Source of the DNA: Caulobacter sp. 17J80-11
GTDB taxonomy: Bacteria; Pseudomonadota; Alphaproteobacteria; Caulobacterales; Caulobacteraceae
Length of the DNA stretch: 45,250 nt
Assembly: GCF_014349105.1 (NCBI RefSeq)
Contig: NZ_JACSJI010000025.1
Span: forward strand, 1 to 45,250
Direction: 5' to 3'
Position numbers and translations under genes: made by a program. Under the pieces are notes generated by a model. The model was not told where the DNA came from, searched no databases, and saw nothing but the letters and a program-made list of their open reading frames with translations. How positions within the stretch are numbered: the stretch's first letter is position 1; every line of letters begins with the position of its first letter. Of the stretch, positions 25,801 to 33,618 are shown in pieces.

Positions 25801-25939
25801 GTCACCCTCGGGCTTGGCCCGAGGGCCCATCGGTCCGGAACTCCATCCTTGTCAGGAACGAGCGCGGCGTTCGTCGTGCGATCAGTCTTCGGGGCAGCGT
25901 GTCTGAAGCCTGGGCCCTCGGGACAAGCCCGAGGGTGAC
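25801..25939. repeat. inverted repeat with 29-bp arms
   Basis: GTCACCCTCGGGCTTG... (25801-25829) and its reverse complement (25911-25939) match at 28 of 29 positions. Each arm is itself a small hairpin (CCCTCGGG...CCCGAGGG). The element fills most of the gap between queF and the DUF817 gene, which otherwise shows nothing coding. This is the REP/BIME-like style of repeat seen in Caulobacterales genomes. Confidence 0.8.
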
Positions 25940-26010
25940 GAAGATTGTGGGGCGGTCACGCCTGAGGTGACGGATTGTGGTGGGTCCGCCGTCCCGCCAA
26001 GCTCGGCCGG

Positions 26011-26910
26011 ATGACCGAGTCCCCGATCTCCGCCCACGAACCCCGTCTGCCGCTCGAGCGCTGGGGCCGGCGGCTGCTCGCCGCCCTGCAGGCCCGCGCC
26101 GACCGCACCCGCGTCGGGCGCTGGGCGTTCGAGTTCCTGATGTTCGGGCTGAAGCAGGGCTGGGCCTGCGTGTTCGGCGCCCTGATGCTGGGCCTGCTGT
26201 TCGCCACCCGCTTCGTCTGGCCGGAGCAGGCGCCGATCGCCCGTTACGACTTCCTGGTGATCGCCGCCGTGACCATCCAGGCCGCCATGCTGCTCCTCAA
26301 GCTGGAGAGCTGGGAGGAGGCGCGGGTGATCTTCGTCTTCCACGTGGTCGGCACCATCATGGAGCTGTTCAAGACCAGCGCCGGGTCGTGGATCTATCCG
26401 GAGCCGGGCCTGCTGAAGATCGGGGCCGTGCCGCTGTTCTCGGGCTTCATGTACGCCGCGGTCGGCAGCTACATCGCCCGCATCTGGCGGATCTTCGACA
26501 TCCGTTTCACCAACTACCCGCCGGTGTGGACCACGGTGGTGCTGGCGGCGGCCATCTACGTGAACTTCTTCAGCCACCACTGGCTGCCGGACGTCCGCTG
26601 GGCTCTTTTCGGGGCGACGGCGCTGATGTTCTGGCGGGGGCGGTTCCACTTCACGCCCGACCGCAAGACCCGCTGGATGCCGATCCTGCTGGGCCTGTTC
26701 CTGGTCGCCCTGTTCATCTGGATCGCCGAGAACGTCGGCACCTACTCGCACGCCTGGCTGTATCCGGGGCAGGAGGGCGGCTGGCGGCTGGTTTCGCTGG
26801 CCAAGCTCGGAAGCTGGTATCTGCTGATGTTCATCAGCGTGGTGCTGGTCTCGCTGGTGCACCGTCCGCAGGCGTACGAGCCGGAGCCTGAGCTTCAGCC
26901 CGCCCAGTAG
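26011..26910 (+). CDS. DUF817 integral membrane protein
   Basis: A 299-residue protein with eight or so hydrophobic helices. It matches DUF817 through FEFLMFGLKQGWACVFGALML, VIFVFHVVGTIMELFKTSAGSWIYPEP, LFSGFMYAAVGSYIARIWRIFDIRFTNYP and IAENVGTYSHAWLYPGQEGGW. The His and Glu residues conserved inside the membrane (HVVGTIMELFK) suggest an enzyme or metal site, but no function is known. The ATG at 26011 follows the end of a palindromic element. The 3' end overlaps the convergent nitroreductase gene by 16 bases. Confidence 0.85.
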   Translation: MTESPISAHEPRLPLERWGRRLLAALQARADRTRVGRWAFEFLMFGLKQGWACVFGALMLGLLFATRFVWPEQAPIARYDFLVIAAVTIQAAMLLLKLESWEEARVIFVFHVVGTIMELFKTSAGSWIYPEPGLLKIGAVPLFSGFMYAAVGSYIARIWRIFDIRFTNYPPVWTTVVLAAAIYVNFFSHHWLPDVRWALFGATALMFWRGRFHFTPDRKTRWMPILLGLFLVALFIWIAENVGTYSHAWLYPGQEGGWRLVSLAKLGSWYLLMFISVVLVSLVHRPQAYEPEPELQPAQ

Positions 26911-27515
26911 CTGACCACGTCGCCCAGGTCTGGGCGGGCCCGCTCCAACGGCGCGGCGGCCTGCGTGCCGACGTGGACGAAGCCGGCTACGCGCTCGCCG
27001 TCCTCAAGCCCCAGCAGCTTCACCGCGTCGGCGTCGTAGGCGTACCAGTCGGTGATCCAGCTGCCGCCGTAGCCCAGCGCGTCGGCGGCGTGCAGCAGGT
27101 TCATGCACACCGCGCCGGCCGACAGCTCCTGCTCCCAGGCCGGGATCTTGTGGTCGCGCGCGGGCTGGGAGACCACCACCACGGTGAAGGGCGGGGCGGC
27201 CAGCTTGGCCAGCTTGGCCTTGGCGGTCTCGGCGTCCGGCCGTCCGGCGGCGATGGTCTTCAGCTGCTCGACCAGCGCGGTCTTGGCCGCCGGCGGGATG
27301 ACGATGAAGCGCCAGGGGGTCAGCTTGCCGTGGTCGGGCACGCGCGCGCCGACGCGCAGGATGGCGGCCTGCTCCTCCGGCGTGGGGCCGGGCTGGGTCA
27401 GGGCCTGGGCCGAGCTGGAGCGGCGCAGCGCCAGCGCCTTCAGCCGTTCGGGCGAGGGCTGGGCCGGCAGGGCGTCGGTCAGGTCGGGCTCGGCGGGCAG
27501 GATGGCGAGGGACAT
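26895..27515 (-). CDS. nitroreductase family protein
   Basis: A 206-residue FMN-dependent oxidoreductase. LALRRSSSAQALTQPGPTPEEQAAILRVGARVPDHGKLTPWRFIVI is the N-terminal FMN-binding region of the YdjA-type nitroreductases, and LHAADALGYGGSWITDW and GFVHVGTQAAAPLERARP close the active site. It probably reduces nitro or quinone compounds with NAD(P)H. It lies on the opposite strand to DUF817 and the NUDIX gene. Confidence 0.88.
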   Translation of the reverse strand: MSLAILPAEPDLTDALPAQPSPERLKALALRRSSSAQALTQPGPTPEEQAAILRVGARVPDHGKLTPWRFIVIPPAAKTALVEQLKTIAAGRPDAETAKAKLAKLAAPPFTVVVVSQPARDHKIPAWEQELSAGAVCMNLLHAADALGYGGSWITDWYAYDADAVKLLGLEDGERVAGFVHVGTQAAAPLERARPDLGDVVSYWAG

Positions 27516-27590
27516 CTGGCGCTCTCTGGACGGAACGGGTCGGCACGGCGCACATAGCGCGTTCAGCAAAAGTGGGAAGCGGTTTTGCGC

Positions 27591-28217
27591 GTGAAACCCG
27601 ACGACGCCGACGAACCGGCCTGGGCCGTGGGCCGCGAGCGGCCGCCGGCCTGGCGCAGCGGGGAGGGGCGGGTCAGTTTCGACAACCCCTGGATCGGCGT
27701 CACCGAGCACGACGCGGTCGCCCCCACCGGGCGGCCCGTCTACTACGGCGTGGTGCGGTTCAAGAACGTCGCGGTCGGCGTCCTGCCGCTGCACGAGGAC
27801 GGCACCGTCACCCTGGTCGGCCAGCAGCGCTTTCCCTTGCGCAACTTCTCGTGGGAGATTCCGGAGGGCGGCGCGCCCTTCGACGAACCGCCGCTGGAGG
27901 CCGCCCGCCGCGAGCTGCGCGAGGAGACCGGCCTGGAGGCGGCCCAGTGGCGCGAGATGCTGCGCATGGAGCTGTCCAACTCGATCACCGACGAGCGGGG
28001 CGTGTGTTACCTCGCCACCGGCTTCAGCCACGGCGAGGTCGAGCCGGACGAGACCGAGGCGCTGGACGTCGCCCGCGTGCCGTTTCGCGCGTTGCTGGAC
28101 GCGGTGGTGGCCGGACAGGTGCGGGACTCGTTGACGGTGGCGGCGGTGCTGCGCGCCTACCATATGGCCCGCGAAGGCGAGCTGCCGGGCGAGCTGGCCC
28201 GGGCCATGCTAGACTGA
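27591..28217 (+). CDS. NUDIX hydrolase
   Basis: A 208-residue NUDIX enzyme. The Nudix box GGAPFDEPPLEAARRELREETGLEA (about 93-117) fits G-x5-E-x7-R-E-x-x-E-E-x-G. It resembles ADP-ribose pyrophosphatase-type members, with a conserved FRFPLRNFSWEIPEGG entry. Substrate is unproved. The start is taken as GTG at 27591; a TTG two codons earlier is possible and ribosome site evidence (GGGAAG) is weak for both. First gene of a plus-strand run ending at 31038. Confidence 0.87.
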   Translation: MKPDDADEPAWAVGRERPPAWRSGEGRVSFDNPWIGVTEHDAVAPTGRPVYYGVVRFKNVAVGVLPLHEDGTVTLVGQQRFPLRNFSWEIPEGGAPFDEPPLEAARRELREETGLEAAQWREMLRMELSNSITDERGVCYLATGFSHGEVEPDETEALDVARVPFRALLDAVVAGQVRDSLTVAAVLRAYHMAREGELPGELARAMLD

Positions 28218-28249
28218 CGGACAGGCCTGACGGCCGAAGGAGCGAATTG

Positions 28250-29068
28250 ATGGCGCATCGCCTGGAAGTCGTGCGCGGTTCGGTGGTCTGGTCGGCCCTG
28301 CGCGAGGAGGCCGCCGCGGCCGCGCGCACCGAGCCCAGCCTGGCCTCGTTGCTGAACGCCGTGGTGCTGTCGCACGACGACCTGGGCTCGGCCCTGTCGT
28401 TCCAGCTGGCCCGCAAGCTCGGCGACGCCGAGCTGAACGCCATGACCGTGCGCGAAATCTGCCAGCAGGCCTACGCCGACCCCGCCTGCCTGAGCGCGGC
28501 CGAAGCCGACCTGCACGCGGTGTTCGAGCGCGACCCGGCGACCAAGGGCTACCTGCAGCCCTTCCTGTTCTTCAAGGGCTTCCAGGCCCTGCAGATCCAC
28601 CGCGTGGCCCACCGGCTGTGGGGTCTGGGGCGCGAGACCCTGGCCCTGCACCTGCAGAGCCGCATGTCGGAGCTGTTCCAGGTCGACATCCACCCGGCCG
28701 CGCGCTTCGGGAAAGGCGTGTTCATCGACCACGCCACCGGCATCGTGATCGGCGAGACCGCGGTGGTCGGCGACGACGTCTCCATGCTGCACGGGGTGAC
28801 GCTCGGCGGCACGGGGGCCGAACGGGGCGACCGCCACCCGAAGATCGGCAAGGGCGTGCTGCTGGGCGCCGGCGCCAAGGTGCTGGGCAATATCGAGATC
28901 GGCGACTACGCCAAGATCGCCTCGGGCTCGGTGGTGCTGAAGCCGGTGCCGGCGCACTGCACCGCCGCCGGGGTGCCGGCCCGCATCGTCAACTGCCCCT
29001 CGTGCGAGGAGCCGGCCAAGACGATGGACCAGACGCTGTCGGACGCGGCCTACGACTACGTGATCTGA
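28250..29068 (+). CDS. cysE: serine O-acetyltransferase
   Basis: A 272-residue acetyl-CoA:serine acetyltransferase that makes O-acetylserine, the precursor of cysteine. The N-terminal helical domain is followed by a left-handed beta helix with hexapeptide repeats. Asp146 and His161 in QVDIHPAARFG and FIDHATGIVIGET align with E. coli Asp143 and His158. The C-terminal tail ends YDYVI, and terminal Ile is what docks into CysK in the cysteine synthase complex. AAGGAG is seven bases before the ATG. Confidence 0.95.
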   Translation: MAHRLEVVRGSVVWSALREEAAAAARTEPSLASLLNAVVLSHDDLGSALSFQLARKLGDAELNAMTVREICQQAYADPACLSAAEADLHAVFERDPATKGYLQPFLFFKGFQALQIHRVAHRLWGLGRETLALHLQSRMSELFQVDIHPAARFGKGVFIDHATGIVIGETAVVGDDVSMLHGVTLGGTGAERGDRHPKIGKGVLLGAGAKVLGNIEIGDYAKIASGSVVLKPVPAHCTAAGVPARIVNCPSCEEPAKTMDQTLSDAAYDYVI

Positions 29069-29182
29069 TCGGGAACCCGGCCGCGCTTGTCCCCAGTTGG
29101 GGAGCGCGGGCCGGGCTTTCGGCGTTTGCCCTCCCGTGCGTTCCGCCCTAAACGGTGCGCCCGAACCGAGGCGAGGTCCGAC

Positions 29183-29389
29183 GTGAACGACAAAGACATC
29201 CAGCGCATCGAAACGCACCTGAAGCGCACCTTCGCCAACGCCCAGATCGGCCTGAAGCCGCGCCCGAAGCAGAAGGACTCCGCCGAGGTCTACATCGGCG
29301 AGGAGTTCATCGGCGTGGTCTACCAGGACGAGGACGAGGACGGCTCGTTCATGTTCGAAATGGCCATCCTGGCCGAAGATCTGGACTGA
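29183..29389 (+). CDS. DUF3126 family small protein
   Basis: A 68-residue acidic protein starting with GTG (MNDKDIQRIETHLKRTFAN), containing EVYIGEEFIGVVYQDEDEDGSFMFEMAIL. It matches DUF3126, a small family that usually sits after cysE in alphaproteobacteria, as here. GAGG precedes the GTG at six bases. Role unknown; a link to cysteine synthesis is suggested only by position. Confidence 0.87.
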   Translation: MNDKDIQRIETHLKRTFANAQIGLKPRPKQKDSAEVYIGEEFIGVVYQDEDEDGSFMFEMAILAEDLD

Positions 29390-29393
29390 TCCG

Positions 29394-29732
29394 GTGGCGG
29401 ACCCGGGCGAACCGCTGAAGTTCGACCTGTGGGACGCCATGGACATGATCGGCGGGGTCGACCGGCCGTTCGACGTGGTGTTCGAACGCGGCGACCTCAC
29501 CCTCGAATTCTACAAGCCGCCGGGCGCCGACCTGCAGGAATCGACCCACACGCGCGACGAGCTCTACGTCGTCGCGCGCGGCTCGGCGCGTCTGCACCGC
29601 GGCGACGAGATCGCCGATGTCGAGGCGGGCGACGCCCTGTTTGTGCCGGCTGGGGCGACGCACCGGTTCGACCGGCTGAGCGAGAACTTCGCGACCTGGG
29701 TGGTGTTCTTCGGCCCGGAGAAGGCGAGATAA
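29394..29732 (+). CDS. cupin domain protein
   Basis: A 112-residue small beta-barrel protein. The cupin core reads ESTHTRDELYVVARGSARLHRGDEIADVEAGDALFVPAGATHRF, giving possible metal ligands His, Glu and His. The GTG start is four bases after the DUF3126 stop, so translation is coupled. Substrate unknown. Confidence 0.85.
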   Translation: MADPGEPLKFDLWDAMDMIGGVDRPFDVVFERGDLTLEFYKPPGADLQESTHTRDELYVVARGSARLHRGDEIADVEAGDALFVPAGATHRFDRLSENFATWVVFFGPEKAR

Positions 29733-29776
29733 CAACTCCGTAGGAGAGGCGGAAAGCGATCCCGCAGGGGTTGCGC

Positions 29777-29797
29777 CTTGGCCGTTCGCAGGCCAAG
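29777..29797. other. small hairpin before the antiporter gene
   Basis: CTTGGCC-N7-GGCCAAG. It lies between the cupin stop and the antiporter start and lacks a T tract. It may reduce read-through or stabilise the 3' end, which is inference. Confidence 0.35.
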
Positions 29798-29829
29798 TCG
29801 GGGGCTCGCCCACAATCGCAGGAGACCCG

Positions 29830-31038
29830 ATGCCGCATTCCGACAGCCTGATCCTCACCCTGGTCGGCGCCTTCGTGCTGGCCTTCGTGTTCGGCATGTT
29901 GGCCTTGCGGTTCAAGCTGTCGCCATTGGTGGGCTACCTGCTGGCCGGCGTCGCGGCCGGTCCCTTCACCCCGGGCTTCGTCGCCGACGCCGAGCTGGCC
30001 CCGCAGCTGGCCGAGATCGGCGTCATCCTGCTGATGTTCGGCGTGGGCCTGCACTTCTCGCCCCAGGACCTGATGCGGGTGCGCAAGGTCGCCCTGCCGG
30101 GCGCGCTGGTGCAGATCGCCGCCGCCACCGCGCTGGGGTGGGGGCTAGGGTTGGTCATGGGCCTGCCGCAGCTGGAGTCTTTCCTGCTGGGCTTCGCCCT
30201 GTCGGTGGCCTCGACCGTGGTGCTGCTGCGCGCGCTCGAGGAGCGCAAACAGGTCAAGACCGAGACCGGCGCCGTGGCGGTCGGCTGGCTGGTGGTCGAG
30301 GACCTGGTCATCGTCATCGCCCTGGTGCTCCTGCCGCTGCTGGTCAAGGCCAAGGGCGCCTACGATCCCGTCGCGGTCGGCATGAGCATCGGCTGGACCC
30401 TGGTGAAGGTGGCCGCCTTCGTCGCCCTGATGTTCGTGGTCGGCGGGCGCGTCCTGCCGTGGGTGTTCGTACGCATCGCCCACACCCGCTCGCGCGAGCT
30501 GTTCACGCTCGGCGTGCTGGCCATCGCGCTGGGCATCGCCTACCTGGCCTACGCCGTGTTCGGCGCCTCCTTCGCGTTGGGCGCCTTCGTCGCCGGCCTG
30601 GTGTTGAACGGCTCGGCGCTGGGCCACAACGCCGCCGAGCGGGCCATGCCGCTGCGCGACGCCTTCGCCGTGCTGTTCTTCGTCTCGGTCGGCATGCTGT
30701 TCGACCCGACCATCCTGGTGCGCGAGCCCCTGGCCGTCGCGGCGGTGCTGGCCATCGTGCTGGTCGGCAAGTCGATCGCCGCGCTCGTCATCACCACCCT
30801 GTTCAAGCTGGAGCGCCGCGCCAGCTTCATGGTCGCCGCCAGCCTGGCCCAGATCGGCGAATTCTCCTTCGTGCTGGCCGCAGTGGGAATGACGCTGGGC
30901 GTGATGAGCCGCCAGACCCACGACCTGATCCTGGCCGCGGCCCTGTTGTCGATCGCGCTGAACCCGTTCGTGTTCAAGCTGGCCGACCTGCTGGCCGGCA
31001 AGGCCGAGGCGCGCGCCGCGGCGGTCGAGGCGTCCTGA
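29830..31038 (+). CDS. CPA2-type cation:proton antiporter (KefB/C-like)
   Basis: A 402-residue membrane protein of the monovalent cation:proton antiporter-2 family with about twelve helices. LALRFKLSPLVGYLLAGVAAGPFTPGF is the typical opening, SFLLGFALSVASTVVLLRALEERK holds the central motif, and SFALGAFVAGLVLNGSALGHNA and VLFFVSVGMLFDPTILV close the core. The usual C-terminal RCK/TrkA-N domain of KefB/KefC is missing, so it is a membrane-only form, regulated differently. GGAG precedes the ATG. It is the last gene of the run, followed by a GC-rich hairpin. Confidence 0.9.
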   Translation: MPHSDSLILTLVGAFVLAFVFGMLALRFKLSPLVGYLLAGVAAGPFTPGFVADAELAPQLAEIGVILLMFGVGLHFSPQDLMRVRKVALPGALVQIAAATALGWGLGLVMGLPQLESFLLGFALSVASTVVLLRALEERKQVKTETGAVAVGWLVVEDLVIVIALVLLPLLVKAKGAYDPVAVGMSIGWTLVKVAAFVALMFVVGGRVLPWVFVRIAHTRSRELFTLGVLAIALGIAYLAYAVFGASFALGAFVAGLVLNGSALGHNAAERAMPLRDAFAVLFFVSVGMLFDPTILVREPLAVAAVLAIVLVGKSIAALVITTLFKLERRASFMVAASLAQIGEFSFVLAAVGMTLGVMSRQTHDLILAAALLSIALNPFVFKLADLLAGKAEARAAAVEAS

Positions 31039-31044
31039 AACGAA

Positions 31045-31073
31045 GAAGGGGAGCGCGGACCGCGCCCCCCTTC
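31045..31073. terminator. bidirectional hairpin between antiporter and phoH
   Basis: GAAGGGG-A-GCGCGG pairs with CCGCGC-C-CCCCTTC, almost perfectly, in the gap between two convergent genes; a second hairpin CCACG-CTTTCG-CGTGG follows. No T tract, but the symmetry suits both directions. Confidence 0.6.
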
Positions 31074-31108
31074 ACCACGCTTTCGCGTGGTCCCCCTGGT
31101 TCGCCCCT

Positions 31109-31879
31109 TCAGATCACCCCCACCATGCTGGCCACCAGCGGGTGGCGGACGATGTCCTGCTCGGCCAGGCGCACGACCGACACGTCCGGCAGCACCTGCA
31201 GCTTCTCGGCGATCTCCGCCAGTCCGCTCATGCCCGGCAGCAGGTCGGTCTGGTTCGGGTCGCCCGTGACCACCATGGTCGAGTGCCAGCCCAGGCGGGT
31301 CAGCAGCATCTTCAGCTGCGTGTAGGTGCAGTTCTGGGCCTCGTCGATGACCACGAAGGCGTTGTTCAGCGTGCGCCCGCGCATGTAGCCGACCGGAGCG
31401 ATCTCGATCGCGCCGTCGGCTATCAGGTGGCGCACCTGCTTCATCGACAGCCGGTCCGACAGAGCGTCGTAGAGCGGGCGCAGGTAGGGGGCCAGCTTGT
31501 CCTCCATGGCTCCGGGCAGGAAGCCGATCGACTCGCCGGCCTCGACCGCCGGGCGCGACAGCACGATCCGGTCGATGCGGCCGGCCTCCAGCGCCTCCAC
31601 CGCCTTGGAGATGGCCAGATAGGTCTTGCCGGTGCCGGCCGGCCCCAGCGCCATCACCAGGTTCTTGGCGTCGATCGCCTCCAGCAGGCGCGCCTGGCCC
31701 TCGGACTTCGGCTTCAGCGTCTTCATGTACGACTGGTCGCGTCGTTCGCCCCGCTGCGGCTCTCCAGACATCGGCGACCAGCCCCGCTCCACCGGCAGGC
31801 GCCGAACTTTGGCGTCTTCGAACTCGGCGACGTTGAACGAACCTTCGCGGGTCGAACGTTTGAGCGCACGTTTCGTCAT
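31109..31879 (-). CDS. phoH: PhoH family P-loop ATPase
   Basis: A 256-residue protein with the PhoH fold. Walker A is LGPAGTGKTYLA (about 79-90), Walker B is VVIDEAQNCTYTQLKMLLTR, and RTLNNAFVVIDEAQ and VVTGDPNQTDLLP are family motifs. The basic N-terminal tail (residues 1-50) is the short type and lacks a PIN domain. PhoH proteins are thought to work in RNA metabolism, possibly as helicases; the exact role is open. GGAGG precedes the ATG. An intrinsic terminator sits directly upstream (31901-31930). Confidence 0.92.
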   Translation of the reverse strand: MTKRALKRSTREGSFNVAEFEDAKVRRLPVERGWSPMSGEPQRGERRDQSYMKTLKPKSEGQARLLEAIDAKNLVMALGPAGTGKTYLAISKAVEALEAGRIDRIVLSRPAVEAGESIGFLPGAMEDKLAPYLRPLYDALSDRLSMKQVRHLIADGAIEIAPVGYMRGRTLNNAFVVIDEAQNCTYTQLKMLLTRLGWHSTMVVTGDPNQTDLLPGMSGLAEIAEKLQVLPDVSVVRLAEQDIVRHPLVASMVGVI

Positions 31880-31900
31880 GGGAGCCTCCGTCGGGGCATG

Positions 31901-31930
31901 AAAAAAGGGCGAACCGCGGTGCGGTCGCCC
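31901..31930 (-). terminator. intrinsic terminator directly upstream of phoH
   Basis: On the minus strand GGGCG-A-CCGC pairs with GCGG-TT-CGCCC, then TTTTTT follows at 31906-31901. This is a good rho-independent terminator. It ends 22 bases before the phoH start codon. No protein-coding gene lies upstream on this strand for the next 270 bases, so it either ends a small RNA or attenuates phoH transcription. Confidence 0.75.
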
Positions 31931-32117
31931 TTCGAACAGGTCGCAAGGAATCGGCGCTCAGGTGAGCCGAAGCCGGGCGGCTCGGTTGCGAGCCGGGGCT
32001 TCAGTGGTCCATCGTCCCGTCGGAAGGCCGAGCGCGACACCCTGAACTCCGTGGTCTGCACCGGAGCGGGGATCGCGCCGGCCGCTGTGCTTTCATTGGA
32101 TCGAATCAGATCCGCCG
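31907..32117 (-). ncRNA. candidate small RNA or phoH leader
   Basis: This non-coding stretch ends in the terminator before phoH. Within it GGCTCG-CAAC-CGAGCC and GCTCA-CC-TGAGC can form hairpins. It carries no credible protein-coding gene. The 5' end is not known; I place it at the 32118 palindrome only for orientation. Not matched with confidence to 6S, SRP or RNase P RNA. Confidence 0.3.
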
Positions 32118-32148
32118 AACCACATGGTCAGAATGATGGCATGTGGTT
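32118..32148. promoter_or_regulatory. inverted repeat upstream of the carbonic anhydrase gene
   Basis: AACCACATG-N13-CATGTGGTT, perfect nine-base arms, 47-77 bases upstream of the gamma-CA start. It could be an operator for that gene, or for the divergent leader of phoH. A TTAA-N7-TTAG box (32158-32172), one base off the CtrA consensus TTAA-N7-TTAA, lies between it and the start codon. Confidence 0.45.
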
Positions 32149-32194
32149 ATCGGCTGGTTAAGTGACAGTTAGACGTCAATTGCGGGGTGTTCGG

Positions 32195-32725
32195 ATGAAT
32201 GTTTATCGGTTGGGCGACAAGCAACCTCAGTTGCCGTCGGAGGGCGATTACTGGATCGCGCCCAATGCGACCGTCCTAGGAGACGTGATTCTCGAAAAGA
32301 ACGCGAGCGTCTGGTTCTCGGCCGTGGTGCGCGGCGACAACGATCCGATCACCATCGGTGAGAATACGAACATCCAGGACGGCTCGGTGCTTCACTCCGA
32401 CGTCGGCCTGCCTTTGACCATCGGCAAGGACGTCACCGTCGGCCACATGGCGATGATCCACAGCTGCGAGATCGGCGACAACAGCCTGATCGGCATCGGC
32501 GCCATCGTTCTGGCCCGCGCCAAGATCGGGAAGAACTGCCTGATCGGCGCCCACGCCCTGATCCCCGAGGGCAAGGAGATCCCCGACAACAGCCTGGTCG
32601 TCGGCGCGCCCGGCCGCGTGGTGCGCCAACTGACTCCCGAGCAGATCGCCTTCCTTAAGCTGTCGGCAGATCACTACGTCGAGAACTGGAAGCGCTACGC
32701 GCGGGATTTGAAGACGGTGGGGTGA
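32195..32725 (+). CDS. gamma-carbonic anhydrase family protein
   Basis: A 176-residue left-handed beta-helix protein with hexapeptide repeats. Zinc ligands of gamma-carbonic anhydrase are placed at His67 (SVLHSD), His84 and His89 ([10 protein letters not shown]). The opening [31 protein letters not shown] is typical. It would interconvert CO2 and bicarbonate or act as a related acyltransferase-like protein. The ATG at 32195 starts the family sequence; the ribosome site is weak. Confidence 0.9.
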   Translation: MNVYRLGDKQPQLPSEGDYWIAPNATVLGDVILEKNASVWFSAVVRGDNDPITIGENTNIQDGSVLHSDVGLPLTIGKDVTVGHMAMIHSCEIGDNSLIGIGAIVLARAKIGKNCLIGAHALIPEGKEIPDNSLVVGAPGRVVRQLTPEQIAFLKLSADHYVENWKRYARDLKTVG

Positions 32726-32730
32726 GCGTC

Positions 32731-32921
32731 TCCTCCCCTGTGGAGCGCAGCGGAACGGGGGAGGGGGACCGCCGAAGGCGGTGGAGGGGGCGAGCCGGAA
32801 GCGCGGCGGCCCTCGGTATTCGCAACGTGGACGTCTCAGATCGGAACGGGCGCGGTTCCCCCCCCCCCGCCACCATGCTTCGCATGGTCCCCCTCCCCCG
32901 GGGCGCAAGGGAGGAGAGGGG
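32731..32921. repeat. G/C-rich inverted-repeat element with 11-C run
   Basis: Left part CTCCTCCCC...GGGGGAGGGGGACC-GCCGAAGGC-GGTGG; right part CCACCATG...CATGGTCCCCCTCCCCC...GGGAGGAG. It fills the gap between two convergent genes. A run of 11 C at 32858-32868 is the longest homopolymer I noticed and may vary in length. Same family as 18479-18618. Confidence 0.7.
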
Positions 32922-33461
32922 TTACGCCCTCAGCCGCCCAGCTTCCGACACCGACGCGGCCAGCTTGGCGTCGCCGCCGCCGGCGTAGACGGTCAGGCGG
33001 GCGTGCAGTTCGGTGAGCGGGCGCTGTTCCAGGACTTCGGTCCCGGTGGTCGGCTGGTGCAGGCCCAGCAGCCGGTCGACCACGCCGGACGGACCGACCA
33101 GCGGGGCCAGCAGGATCTCAAGCCCCAGACGGTCGCCGGCCTGGGTGCGGCCCTCGGTCATGATAACTACCGGCTCGACCCCGCGCACGGCGGCCACCGC
33201 GGCGTCGCGCGCGGCGGCGCGGCTGGGCGAGGCCCACATCGACAGGAAGGGCGCGGCGCGCAGGGAGCGGCCGTGCAGTTGAATGACTTCGTCGCCGGCC
33301 AGCCGCAGCGGCAGGCCGCCAGGGCCGCGTCCCACCATGAACACCTGAGGCAGGAGCTTGTGCAGGACCATCGGGTCGAAGGCCGCGCGCGACGGCGCGG
33401 ACGGCCCGGTCCGCAGGCTGCGCCAGTAGTCGATCACCCGCTGTGTGTTGGTATGGAACAC
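32922..33461 (-). CDS. PAS_5-type PAS domain protein
   Basis: A 179-residue soluble protein. TQRVIDYWRSLRTGPSAPSRAAFDPMVLHKLLPQVFMVG is the opening of PAS_5, and LPLRLAGDEVIQLHGRSLRAAPF and RVTEGRTQAGDRLGLEILLAPL-like segments complete it. It has no attached output domain, so it is probably a single-domain sensor or adaptor. The GTG start at 33461 has GGAGG five bases upstream and is preferred to ATGs further up. Its stop is at the very edge of a repeat element. Confidence 0.8.
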   Translation of the reverse strand: MFHTNTQRVIDYWRSLRTGPSAPSRAAFDPMVLHKLLPQVFMVGRGPGGLPLRLAGDEVIQLHGRSLRAAPFLSMWASPSRAAARDAAVAAVRGVEPVVIMTEGRTQAGDRLGLEILLAPLVGPSGVVDRLLGLHQPTTGTEVLEQRPLTELHARLTVYAGGGDAKLAASVSEAGRLRA

Positions 33462-33618
33462 CCGGCCCTCCTGTAGGCGGGGACTCGCAAGAACCCGACC
33501 GCGAGCGGGCATAACGGCGCCGCTCTGGCTTTGTTGCAGGCCTCGCGGGGCCTTAACCACGAATGTGGCGCGGTCCGGATTTTGCTGAGGCCTCCGGGAG
33601 AGTTTCGGAGGGGCACGC

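Noticed and set aside
31876-32061. 61-codon minus-strand frame upstream of and overlapping phoH
   Set aside because: It runs through the terminator hairpin, lacks a ribosome site and has no protein-like pattern; a non-coding leader fits better.
31907-32117. 6S, SRP or RNase P RNA
   Set aside because: I looked for their conserved cores and did not find them; a call as a known RNA family is not supported without an Rfam search.
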